Source: Cucumis sativus (Eukaryota; Streptophyta; Magnoliopsida; Cucurbitales; Cucurbitaceae). Taken from it: a stretch of DNA of 64,000 nt. The position numbers and the translations under genes were made by a program. Of the stretch, positions 50,389 through 62,271 are shown piece by piece (within the stretch, counting starts at the first letter, position 1; every line of letters starts with the position of its first letter). The DNA lies in the NCBI RefSeq assembly GCF_000004075.3, contig NC_026657.2:6882001-6946000 (forward strand), read 5' to 3'. Under the pieces are notes generated by a model. The model did no database searches. It had not been told where the DNA came from and saw nothing but the letters and a program-made list of their open reading frames with translations.

Positions 50389-51824
50389 AATATATATTTT
50401 TGTTTTAACATACATTTTTTTCAATACACATTGTATTATTACCTTCAACTTAATCAAGTTATGCCATATAAATGGTGAGCGTTATTTTCACAAAATTAAA
50501 ATTAGGGATAACAATTTTATTGTGTTTGAGTTTTTGGGATGAATTTGTGTAAAAATGTGAGGGACTTTGGTCTCTACCAAGAGTGGTTTTATAAGTCTAA
50601 ATAGTTTTTTAAATAACATTCATTCATCTATATAACAAATAGACGTTGATTTTATAGACAACGACCAATATCAATAGTGAATAACAATAATAATAAAAAA
50701 CACGATAGTATAGAAAATAAATAATGTTTTTGGCTCAATAATCACATTCTTAACGTGTAAAAAGCGTTAGGATTACATTTTAATCAAATTAATTAGGGAA
50801 AGATCCTTTTTGTGTTTAATTTTTCATTTAGCTTTAAATATCCAATAAAATATAAAGTAAATAAATGTATAATTTCTCAAAAAAACAAATCTATAAAACC
50901 ATCAAATGTCAAATAATGATATATACACACATATATGTTTGATAATTAATTATGTTGATAACTATTTCCTTTAAATATAATATATTGAATTGATGATATT
51001 TTTATTCTCGTTCAATTTACAAATATCTTCAACCCGACGTTGATATTTAAAACAAAAAATTGACATCTTTATATCAAAATTAATGACTTGATGTCAAATT
51101 GTTGCATCACGATTTTTTTTTTTGTTGTTGTTGATGTGTATATCTAGAAAAGGAAATTCGCCTAATTTAAATGGTAAATTTAACTTTAGAAAGTATTAAT
51201 TTAGTCAATGCATATATATTAAATTTGTTTCTTAATTACCAACAAAATGAGTACAATTTATTTACACATATCTAAAAGGAATCTAATATATCTTTGTGCT
51301 TTTTTACCTTTTAGTTTTCAAATTTCAAAATATTATATTTGATTTCTTCATTAAATTTCAATAACTATACTTTTTTACTTCAAATTTTTAATTAAATAAT
51401 CATGTTTAGGATTTCATATCCATGCTTATTAATTAATTATATTAAACTATTAATTAATTTAAGAATATTATAATGGATTAAAAATTTACTTTATAATTAT
51501 TTTAAATTAATACATGAGATTAATTCGGTCCACAAAACGGAACGGAACGGAACGCTCACGCTTTATTGCCGCCAGATCCCTTTCCCGCTTTTTAGTTTTT
51601 TTTTTTTTCTTTTTCTCATTCTCATGTTTATTCTCTTACTTTCCTAGCCTACACCTTCTTTCTTCCTCATAGGTTTTGGATGAATCATCGTTCATATTCT
51701 TCATTCACTAATGCAATCGCAGTTCCTTCCTTAATCTGGATACAGATTTCATTTCACCAATTGAATAACATAATAATTGCTCAGTTGATTCTTTTTCTTT
51801 AATAGAATTGCGTTATTTCAATTC
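50389..51824. other. CYP703A 3'UTR, AT-rich spacer, JmjC-gene promoter
   Basis: No coding sequence. AT-rich until about 51530, where CGGAAC is tandemly repeated (about 51537-51552) and a GC-richer stretch begins the presumed promoter and leader of the JmjC gene. A C/T-rich leader precedes the ATG at 51825. Confidence 0.5.
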
Positions 51825-54800
51825 ATGATCCTGCCGGAAACTATGTTGCATTCCGATATCGATATGGATTCATCGGATGCTCTCCGCTGCAAGCGTAACG
51901 ACGGAGCTCGGTGGCGCTGCAAGGAGCTGGCCTCGCCTGGGAAATCGTACTGTGACAGGCACTTGATCCAACTCATGAAGCAAAATTTGAATTATAAGGT
52001 GCGGAATTATGGAGACAGAGGTTTATGTTCTGGTGGTAGAGTTATGGAGGAGGCGGGGAAGAGGAACGAGGTTAGACCACGATTTGGATCGCTAGGAGAA
52101 GAGAGTGCGGACGAGCTAGACCGAAATAGAAGTCTGGTGAGGAAACAGAAAAGGCAGCTCTGTAATAGAGAGAACAATTTTTCTAAGGATGCTAAAATCG
52201 GGAGAGATTCGGGAAAATCTGAATTAACGGCTTTCAAATTGAGTGACGGAAAGGATACGGCCGATTCTGTGAAAAGGCTTGGCGCGTCTGCGAAGCGCAA
52301 GAGAAATCATGTTGTAACGAATGGAAAATCGGTGGAGACGGTAAATTCAAAGCTGGATATTAGTTTATCCTTTCGTTTTGAACGTCGCTTGCATAAATTA
52401 TTTCTAAAGAATTTTCTACTCTTTTTATGAATGTTGAATGTAAGGCCTTCTATTTCATTTATCAAAGAAATGTTCCTTATCTAAAAAGAAAGTTGAATGT
52501 AAGGTGTTGTTCTATTCAGTTTTGTGATGAGAAATAGTGTCTGTAGTTTGGTAAATAGTGAATGAATTTTTAGACTTCGATCAGAGTTCATCTACGTTAA
52601 GTTGTGAAAGGCTGTTGCTGGTTTGTTTTAAACAAATGGACTTTCACGTGCAGGATAAGCCTAATAAAAAGAATGGTGGGAGTTTGATGTGTCATCAGTG
52701 TCTGCGGAGCGATACAAGTGGAGTTGTCTTTTGTTCAAATTGCCAAAGAAAACGGTTTTGCTATAAGTGTATTGAACGATGGTAAGAAGACTGGTTAATT
52801 TTAGCTCGTATCTTCTGCATTTAGCATGGGTCAAATCAAACATAATTTTAGGGATGCTTGCTTTTGGTTTTAGCCATTTCTGGATGTTAAGGAAAAACTC
52901 TTGAAAATGGATTTTTATGAACTAGGTACCCTGATAAAACAAGGGAGGATGTTGAGAATGCATGTCCATGTTGCCGTGGTCATTGTAATTGCAAGGCTTG
53001 CTTAAGAGAGTTTGTTGAGGTAAATTTTTTTTAAACCTTGTACCCTCATTTTCCAGTAACTTGAAGTTGGAGCATAATTACCCAATTTTTAGGGGTTGTT
53101 TTATGCTAGCGTATTGTTTTGTATTGACAGTTTGCTCCCAAAGAATTAGATGCAAGTGTAAAAGTAGAGCGATTAAAATTCTTGTTACACAAGGTTCTGC
53201 CCATTCTCAGGCATATTCAAAGGGAACAGAGTTATGAATTAGAGGTTGAAGGCAATATACAGGGTAGATTGTTTAAACAATATTGTTTTGAGAAAATAAA
53301 CATCATTTCTGGACTTCGTTGTTAAATGACCAATCTAATTCTTTGTGGGTTTTAGGTGCTCAATTGAAAGAAGTGGATGTAGAAAGAATAAAGCTAGTTC
53401 AGACAGAGCGCATGTATTGGTATATTTTCAAACTTATTATTGCTATTATTTCAATGTTTCTGCTCCCACTTGAATCTAAATATAATTTGGGGGCAGGGGT
53501 GAGGGAGGGGGGTGTATTTGAGGGGGTCCATAACTTCTATACATTCCAGAAGGCATAAGTTCTATTACCTATCGATTAACATGATTCATTACATTTCTAC
53601 TTGTGGACTTGAAACCCAAAGACCCCTTCGATTTGACCTAATCGTAAAGTTGTAGGATCAAAACCCCAAACCACCCTCACTGGGTTAGGTGATGTTCCAA
53701 GTGTCCAACTGAATTGACAGATGAGTGGTGGAGTCTTAACGGTATACAGGAAAAGTTGATTATGAACAACAAGAGACTCATTAACGAGGATGAGATTAAT
53801 GATTATGAACAGTCTTATAGTTTTATGGTAATCATTTGTCCTAAAAAGTTTGATGCAATCGTCTCGATCAAAATGGTGCGACCATGCCATTTTACAATCT
53901 CATTCACACTGGTGTCTTGAGTCTCGTCAACCCCATTCTTCATCCCTTTTAAAGGAACTCTAACCCGAAAGAAAAAAGTTAGGAAACAAAGGAGGGAATA
54001 CCAATATTTATTTTCGTGGTGAAATATTATATTTATTGTACCTGCAGAGTTGGTGTTTATGCATAAACAATTGTTACGAACATTTTACATGTGAGCTCTG
54101 TTTTAGTGTTACTCATTTATTCTAGCTCCCAAACACGTGTGCACACATAAATGTATCTCTGTAAGCGGTCTCTATTGTCTTTATTTTTTTCCTCACGTAG
54201 TAATTAGTATTTCTCCTTGTGCACTAATGAGTATTTCTCCCATATACAACAGAGTATTCTTATTCTCTCGAAATTAAGAATATAAAGTTTTTTAAAATGC
54301 ATCCATACATACTGGAAAATGCATACTCCCTCTCTACCACTCAGAAAAGCATGTTTTTATTTGACAGTGACAATTGCAATACTTCGATCTTCAACTTTTA
54401 CAGAAGCTGCTTCAACCCAAACTGTTCTTACGATCTATGTCTTAGCTGCTGTAAAGAGTTGAGGGAAAGTTTCCATTCTGAAGGTAGCGAGACACATATT
54501 TATTGCGAAGTTTTTAGAAGTAAATTATCTAGTCAACAATATCATAAGTGCATCAATGTGCTGGCAGGAAGAGAATGTCAGTTGACATCTACATCTCAGA
54601 CTTCTGTCGGTGGCATGTCATCAAGTTCCCAGGTTTGGAGTGCGAATCCTGATGGTAGTATACCATGTCCTCCAAAAGAACGCGGAGGTTGTGGGATTGC
54701 AAGTTTGGAGTTGAGACGTTCCCTTAAAGCTGATTGGGCTAACAAGTTAATTGAAGGAGCAGAGGAGCTTACAAGCGATTACACATTACCTGATACTTGT

Positions 54801-57800
54801 TCTTCTGAAATCTGTTCATCATGCTGTCTCAACAGTAATGAAGTCAGACAAGCAGCTTTCAGGGAAAATAGTCATGACAATTTCTTGTACTCCCCAAATT
54901 CTGAAGATATAATGGATGACGGTGTTAACCATTTTCAAACGCACTGGATGAAGGGCGAACCTGTTATCGTTAGAAATGTTCTTGACAAAACATCTGGTCT
55001 TAGTTGGGAACCTATGGTTATGTGGAGAGCTTTTAGACAAACAGGAGCTAATGTGAAGTTCAAAGAGGAGACATGCAGTGTGAAGGCCATTGATTGCTTG
55101 GATTGGTGTGAGGTTAGTTATCAAATTGCATTCAAGTATTAATGGTAAAGGAAGTGTGGATAATTTTATTATATCCTTCTAAGTCCTATTAGTAGTTGTA
55201 CATGTTGTTGACATATCATTATTTGTAGGTAGAGATAAATATCCATCAGTTTTTTGTCGGATACTTAGAAGGCCGTATGCACAGAAATGGATGGCCAGAA
55301 ATGTTGAAACTGAAGGATTGGCCTTCATCTACTTCATTTGAGGACCGTTTGCCTAGGCATTGTGCCGAATATATTGCAGCACTTCCTTACAGTGAATATA
55401 CCCACCCAAAATATGGTCTTCTGAATCTAGCTACCAAACTTCCTGTGGGCTCACTGAAGCCTGATATGGGACCCAAAACTTATATTGCATATGGATTCCA
55501 GGAGGAGCTGGGCAGAGGTGACTCCGTAACAAAGCTTCACTGCGATATGTCTGATGCGGTAATTTTTTTAGTTATTCTCATTTCGTTGAAGTCATATCCT
55601 TTTTCCTCCTTCATATGATATTTTTTACGCTTTGTTGATAACCCACATAGGCATGCACGCGTAAAATAAAGCGGAAACGAACTCATTTTTTTCATTATGA
55701 GTGGTACAAGTGGATTTATGAATCTCTTAGCCCTTTTTTTCCCATCTTGTACCATTTCATGAAATGAATTTATTTTGTTAAAATAAACATAAAGTAAATG
55801 GGCAATCTATTGAGGATTAGGAACACAGTTTTTTAGTTTATCAAGGTGTTTGGAAAAAGCTTGGGGGAATAAATCCCTTAAAGTGTTCTTCCTTTCGAAC
55901 TCTTTATTAAATATACAGTATCTGTGTTGTATTTTGAAAAACTTCTGTTATGTAGTTAATTGATGGGCGATTGTTGAGTAATAAATTCACACACATGAGA
56001 CATTTAGCAAACATCTTGTTGTTTATGAGCTTGCCAGTCAGATTTAAATTTGAAGAGTTTAACGGTTTATGTATTCTTTGCCTGCCTGAGAAAATATCAT
56101 ACTGCATCTCCAAGTATGTCGTTCTAGCTGATATTGTTTGTTATTGCATCTAATGTTTTTTGCTCAGCATTGCTTACCGTTAGAATAACTTTGGTAAAGG
56201 TAAATGTACTGACTCATACAAGTAAAGTTAATATTAAGACCTGGCAACGTGCTTTCATTGAAAAGAGGCAAAAACATTTTGCTGCTGAAGATTGTTCTGA
56301 ACTATATGGTGGAATGAAAAGTACATCTGATGATACAGAAAAGGATTCTGAATGTAAACAAAATCAAGTTACAGGTCAGGAAGCATGCTTGATGGGTTTA
56401 AATGCATCTTGTAGAAAAGGGGTTACAAAACCTGTCAAATGTGCAAATGCAGATCCATCTATGATTGAAAAACCATTAGGAGAATCAAAGCCTCAGAGCA
56501 GCGGACAGTTTGACGAACATGATTACAACTCTTCCAATTTAACAGATGTTACTGTCAGAAATTCATCTGTAGACATGTGCAGTACTGGTGCTTCAGCTGA
56601 TATCTTTTGTTCAAAAGGACCCGAGTCTGCTCAGAAATTAGTTATTGCACACACCCCCAGTCAGCTCTGTGGTCAGTCTTCTAACGATACTAGTAAAATC
56701 CATCATGAAACTTGTGATTCAGAAAAAGCCTCAGGTTGCAATGAAGTTAATGATCTAAGATCAAGCCATTCAATTAAGAATAGGGCAGATAGTCATTTAG
56801 AAGATGATGAAAAGATGGAGGTTGCTACTGGTGGAGCTGTTTGGGACATTTTCCGTAGGCAGGATGTTCCCAAGATAGTCGAGTACTTAGAAAAGCACCA
56901 GAAGGAATTTCGTCATATCAAGTGTAAACCTGTAAATTCTGTAAGTACTTACTTTGCTTGGTGTTAGCTTCATTAGAAAAGCACCACAAATGATTGCATT
57001 CATTTCGTGCTTTCTGTAGCTTGTTCATCCAATTCATGATCAGACTGTTTTTTTAAATGCAAAACACAAGGAGCAGCTGAAGGAGGAGTTTGGTAACTGT
57101 TCTTTCCTTATCCCACTGTCTACCTATATGTATAACTATTTAATTTCTATGGGTATATGTAGGTGTTGAACCTTGGACATTTGAACAATTCATTGGTGAG
57201 GCAGTTTTCATTCCAGCAGGATGCCCTCACCAAGTTCGAAATAGACAGGTACTGATTAGCTACCATCTATTTAGTTTTTTCTCAATATTTTATAGTGATA
57301 TAATTTTGCTTGATAGGATTGAACTGAATGAAAAATTTAATATCGAAAAAGTTGGAATGATAAGGGAGATTGGAGTAGTCTGGATATGCTTAGCATTTAT
57401 ATAAAAAAAAACTTTTGTTCCTCGTTTGGACATCCAGTTATGTATTTGCCTTAAATCTCATATTTTGGTCTTCTTTAATTACTTTTTTTCCCTCTCTGAC
57501 GTTTTATTTAATCCTAAATGTCTCAAATTTTCAAACAGTCCTGCATAAAAGTAGCTATGGACTTTGTATCCCCGGAAAATGTGGAAGAATGCTTTCGGTT
57601 AACAGAGGAGTTCCGTTTCCTCCCAAAAACACATAAAGCTAAGGAAGACAAATTGGAGGTACCTTTATTTTTCACTATTTATTTTTCTCTATTTTTCTTA
57701 TTTTGGCATTTAATTAATTTATGGTCACTTTTTTGCTTATTTAATTATTTGCATTTTCTCCATTGGCAGGTTAAAAAAATGACACTTTATGCTGCAAGTT

Positions 57801-57844
57801 CTGCTATCAGAGAGATCAGAGAACTGCTGTTAAAGCTTGACTGA
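51825..57844 (+). CDS. JmjC histone H3K9 demethylase (KDM3 group, JMJ25/JMJ27-like), 12 exons
   Basis: Exons are 51825-52340, 52654-52781, 52926-53019, 53131-53263, 53356-53419, 54368-55112, 55229-55558, 56200-56940, 57020-57092, 57163-57248, 57539-57658 and 57770-57844. They sum to 3105 nt, or 1034 aa, with all phases consistent. Plant KDM3-type enzymes remove methyl groups from H3K9 and limit heterochromatin spread into genes. An N-terminal WRC motif has Cys22, Cys32, Cys43 and His46 ([20 protein letters not shown]). A RING-like zinc region starts about residue 184 ([26 protein letters not shown]), followed by a second cysteine cluster ([17 protein letters not shown]). The JmjC fold begins near residue 500. 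Iron ligands are His664 and Asp666 ([11 protein letters not shown]) and His964 (AGCPHQVRN), so it should be catalytically competent. Exon 8 inserts about 240 low-complexity residues within the JmjC domain. From its neighbour it is most likely the JMJ27 orthologue, but that is inference. Confidence 0.92.
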
Positions 57845-59825
57845 GGTTTGTTTCATTCTTGATGATGTATGTGATTTTGATTCTTGAAATTGTGGTTCAC
57901 TATGATGATTTTAAGTTTTTAACATCTCTTCTCATCGATTCATCTCCTAGCTCTTGCTGATTCAGTTAAATCATTCCATTGAGTAGGTTAAAGAATTACC
58001 TGTTTACCTTTTGCTTCTTTTTCTGATTCATAGTTTGTTGGGTGTGTTTGAAACTGAATTTTCACAGCTTGGAGTACCATGGTCACTTATGTTAATCTCT
58101 CTTGAGCCTCATCTTGAATTCCTACTGTTGAAGTTAACCCAATATTATGGTGTTGGTACCAAAACTTCCTCAGACTGCATCTTGCACCAAATTAATAACG
58201 TGCAAATATTAGATTTCTTTTACTTTTGGTTCTTGGTTGTTCCCACGACAGTGTGCGACTCTTCTCCCATTGTTTGTAATTTCTTATTTATTTATCGTTG
58301 TTGTTTCTTTCCCTGCATATACCGAATGAGCTACTTACTTATGGGTGCATGTTCTCTTGTAAAATAAAAAGGATGATTTGTTCTTCATCTTCCACTTTGA
58401 TCTACATGGTTCCTTGTTAAACCTTCCTTTTGAATTTGATAATCACTCTTAATTTTTTTATTATTCTGCTTTTTCCCCCTGGTTTCTCAGTTCTTTTAGT
58501 ATTTGTACTGAACTCTATCATATTGTGACATACGTCTGTTTACTAGGGTTGCTTCTTCTTTTATACCTGACCTCTGTTTTATTTTTGGGATGCTGAAATC
58601 AATACATCTGAATCTTTTTCTTCCCTATTTTTCTCTATTCTTGACATTTCATTATAATCTTGATTATGTGGGTCTTTGGGCGTCTGGTTCAATCATGGCC
58701 AAAAAGCCAACTAATGTCTTGGTCTTGGAATAATTGCAGAAATCCTTCAATTATCTTTTCGTGTAACACGGGGCAATCAGACGATTCAATCCTCCCAGCT
58801 TACCAGCCACATACTAAATTGACAGAATTATCTGCAGTGTTGGACTATCGCGCATGATGTTTATATGCGGAAAGGTGAGGATAACTACATCTATGGAGCA
58901 ACTGTGAAGTCTGTTATCTATTATTCAAGAAGCTGACGAAGGTTGAAAATAGCAAGCCAACATTTTAGCTAATAAATAGATCGGCAAACATTCCCTTATT
59001 TATTAGACAGCAAAAGAAATGTGGATGCTGACAAAGAGCCTTTCTCGAACTTAAGAACACTGGATCATTTGTAGAATGGAGGCTTCGTGATTATTGGCCG
59101 TGGAACACTGTAGAAGCTTGCTACAATCTTTTTCATTGCTGTGGTAAGAACTTGATCTTTGTGTAAACAGTGAATGAAAATACTTAAATGGCGATGCAAA
59201 AAGAAAATTTTCTATATGCCTTAAGGGGACCTAGAAGCGATTTGGTAGAGATCTCAGTTGTCCAGCCTCTACCTAAGCATTAGAGAATAATTGGTTGAAG
59301 TTAGCAGGGAAAAGTCAATGAAAATTAATGTTGGGGACTTCCCAGCCTCCAAACTATGGATAATTTAGCGGATAATTCAGCTTAGTTTCTTGAACCTCTT
59401 GAGAGAAAGGGACTCAAAAACTGCCAAAGAAAAGGTAAATTGCAAGCAAACCCCAACTACTTCGAGGAAATATGTAAGCAAATTCATGGCAAGCCAGCCA
59501 ATTCGGGAAGCAGCTGCGGTCCTTAACATTGAAAGAAAGAGCATGTCGATTGGCACATTCTGCAGCAGGAGATATAGTAAGACAGAGGACAAGCAGCGTT
59601 ATCAATGAAGGGTTGATGGGTTTACAGCAAAAACTCATTGGAAAAGCTGCTTCTTTGGTCCAACCTTCTCAGCAAGTTTCAACTACCACTACTAATGACC
59701 ATACTGCCTCATTGTGTAGAAAGGTAAACTTCTCTACGCTCTTAGAAATAAAATTCAAGACAATTTATGGATAGGCTCTAGCGTGTCAGGTTATATGATG
59801 TGCAGTTTTTAGCTTATTAAAGAAT
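57845..59825 (+). other. Downstream region of the JmjC gene with possible 3'UTR exons
   Basis: Directly after the stop, CTGAG is followed by GTTTGT, a possible donor, and TAATTGCAG at about 58731-58739 is a possible acceptor. This would put a roughly 0.9-kb 3'UTR intron after the stop and a final exon over about 58740-59200. Positions 59390-59730 have coding-like composition in two overlapping frames (SKFMASQPIREAAAVLNI, then LAHSAAGDIVRQRTSSVINE), but no single long frame. I recognise no family. It may be a UTR, a non-coding transcript or an old gene fragment. Confidence 0.35.
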
Positions 59826-60247
59826 AGTCAAATTATGAATATGGCCCCATTGGTTTTAGAAGTTTCAATTTGGTTCTGATAATTTTGAACCTTTCTAGTT
59901 GATTTCTATTATTTGGTCCAAGCTTCAATTTGTTTTGTGTGGATTTCAAAGTTCCATTTTAGTTACTTTTGTTTACTCATACCTCTCAAATGTCCTATTA
60001 TTGGTTGTCATATTTAAATATGACTTTTTTTTCATGAATCGAGTGTGATACACTGATAGTTGACAACATTAGCATTCAGGTTTTAGTAAAGAAGAAACAA
60101 AAGATTAAATGGTTAAATGGTTAAGAAATTAATTTGTGAAAGCTAACAAACCTACAAGGATCAAATTGAAAAGTGGAAAATCATATGGACCAAAATTGAA
60201 ATTTTAAACTAAGCCCAAACCACAAATACCAAATTTATAATTTAACC
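59826..60247. repeat. MITE-like inverted-repeat element
   Basis: The left end (CAAATTATGAATATGG, then GAAGTTTCAATTTGGTTC) is the imperfect reverse complement of the right end (GGACCAAAATTGAAATTTTA, then CCAAATTTATAATTTAACC). Termini of at least 50-100 bases enclose non-coding AT-rich sequence. Phrases such as 'caatttggtcc' are common in non-autonomous plant inverted-repeat elements. Exact ends and target-site duplication were not resolved. Confidence 0.6.
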
Positions 60248-62019
60248 TTCAAAAATTTATTCCGAGACTAAGATTGTATACATAGCTTATTGCTCCTTAC
60301 ATAAAGTGGTTGGGATAGGACCTAATTCTCTATTTAACGAGTTAATTCTTGATATTATTCCGTTTACTCCTAAATTAAACTGTAATTCATAATTCATAAT
60401 CCATTATCTAGTTTACTTAAATGAAGAAGTATGTTGTTGAGTTTTACTTTGGTCCTCCAAATTCTTGATATTATCATGTTTCCACATCAACTTTGGTCCT
60501 CCAAATTCTTTGTACTTGAAAAAACTTTAAACCTTAATTATTTAATAAAGATCTTAATTTCGGATAGTCAAAATGCAAAACATAATAATTAAGCATGTTC
60601 CATCTTCGTATCTTTCCTAGTGAAGATAAAATCTCTTAACCCTTGTCTATGTTACAATTTATACTTGGGAGCCCCTAGGATGAAAAACATTACTGTGTTT
60701 AGATAGTTTATGTCTATCTCATCCTTGAGCTGTTAGGCTGCTTATGTTTATTTCTACAAATAAAAAATTTGTGCCCATTTAATAGGGCATGTCCGAATAA
60801 AGAAGTGTCTGTCATAGGGATACAATGAAGATTTAAGTAGTTCACATTTTTTGTTTGTACTAATAATTTGATGATTTTTTAATACTAATGACGTCAAGCA
60901 TCTTACATGATTTTATTACATCTGCTTCTTGCAGCATAACTTGAAAGATGAATCCATCTTATTTACTCTATAAACAGAACGTGGATGCAAAGTGATCGGA
61001 CCGTGTTCCAACACCATTGTGCAACGTGGACAATAGAAAGGTTTGATAGAAAATTTTGGTGGCTTCTCTTCTAAAATTGCTTCTTAAATCAATCAGAATG
61101 GATTAAGTTTTGCTTCTTATAGGGTAGTTTCTGTAATACATACGGCTAATCAAGCAATAGTCTGTAGTTCTCTACATTTTACTATGAAATGTAGATTCAA
61201 GTATAGGCATGTTCTTCACCCAAAGAAGTAAGATAGAACTAGAAGGGCATTGTGAATAGTTTACACAATAAATGAAGCATATGTGTAGTTAGACAAGAAA
61301 GAAGCCTTTTCTGGCTTAAAAATTGCTCAAGAATTCTGTAAGTTTTTCATCCTAGAAGATAGGGAGCAATTGATCTATTTTTCTTATAGCCCCCTAAAGC
61401 TGATAGAATAAGCTGACCCTCCCAACTTGTTCATTAGTAGAAAATGCGGTTTCATTGATCAGAGGGAGAAATGGATTTAAATTGATAAAATTACGTTTAT
61501 CAGGGTCTGATAAATTCCATTCATCAAATTAGTTTTTAGTTTTTTACTTTTTATGTGATTTTTACACTTTCTAAAATAGATTTTAGATTATTAAAAGCAT
61601 GACATGGAATGGTTTTGAACTTGATAAAAGCCATTTCACACTTTCAAACATGTCCTTTCTTAGAGTGATCTTAAAATGGTTAAAATCACTTTTATCTGCC
61701 AATTTGTTTGTGATGGGAGAATCTTGGTTCTTTCTTTGATTAGATGTTCTTTATGGAAATTGGGAGCTAGACAATTTTTTTTTTTTCAATTTTATTACAC
61801 TTCTTCGAACTTTTTTTTATTATTCCTTGCACCCTTAGTATTTGATCTTTGCTTCATATAATTATTGGAATGATCAATCAATCACCTATTTCATACAATC
61901 TTCTACTTTCACTTTATTTTTTTGTCCAATGCCTTGTTTACAACCTATTTCTTTCCAGCTCAAAATAAAATAGGTCCCCAGTATGAAAGGACCAAGACCA
62001 CATTTTAAGTTCTTAGCTA

Positions 62020-62067
62020 TATACACACACACAAGCCTATGCTTCATATATACACACACAAGCCTAT
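62020..62067. repeat. Short tandem duplication with CA repeats
   Basis: ATACACACACACAAGCCTATGC is followed shortly by ATACACACACAAGCCTATGC. It is a direct duplication of a segment of about 24 bases. Confidence 0.75.
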
Positions 62068-62231
62068 GCCTAAATGCCAATAACTTTAATATTCAAAACA
62101 TTACTATAAATAATTAGTTTAACCATAGTTGACTTCTACCTCTGTCTGTTCCTATAACCATGAGTTACTCATGTCTCCTATCTTACAATACCATTTCTTT
62201 TCTATAGTTCTCTCATTAAATTGTATCATTT

Positions 62232-62271
62232 GAAAAAGGAAGAAAAAGGAAGAAAAAGGAAGAAAAAGGAA
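62232..62271. repeat. 10-bp minisatellite, about four copies
   Basis: Four nearly perfect head-to-tail copies of AGAAAAAGGA. Confidence 0.9.

Noticed and set aside
53420..54367. Open frames (e.g. 53597-53890 minus, 53714-53920 plus) as a nested gene
   Set aside because: They lie in the 948-base intron 5 of the JmjC gene and have no recognisable domain. The intron joins TATTG|TGACAAT cleanly to give the conserved CDNC motif.
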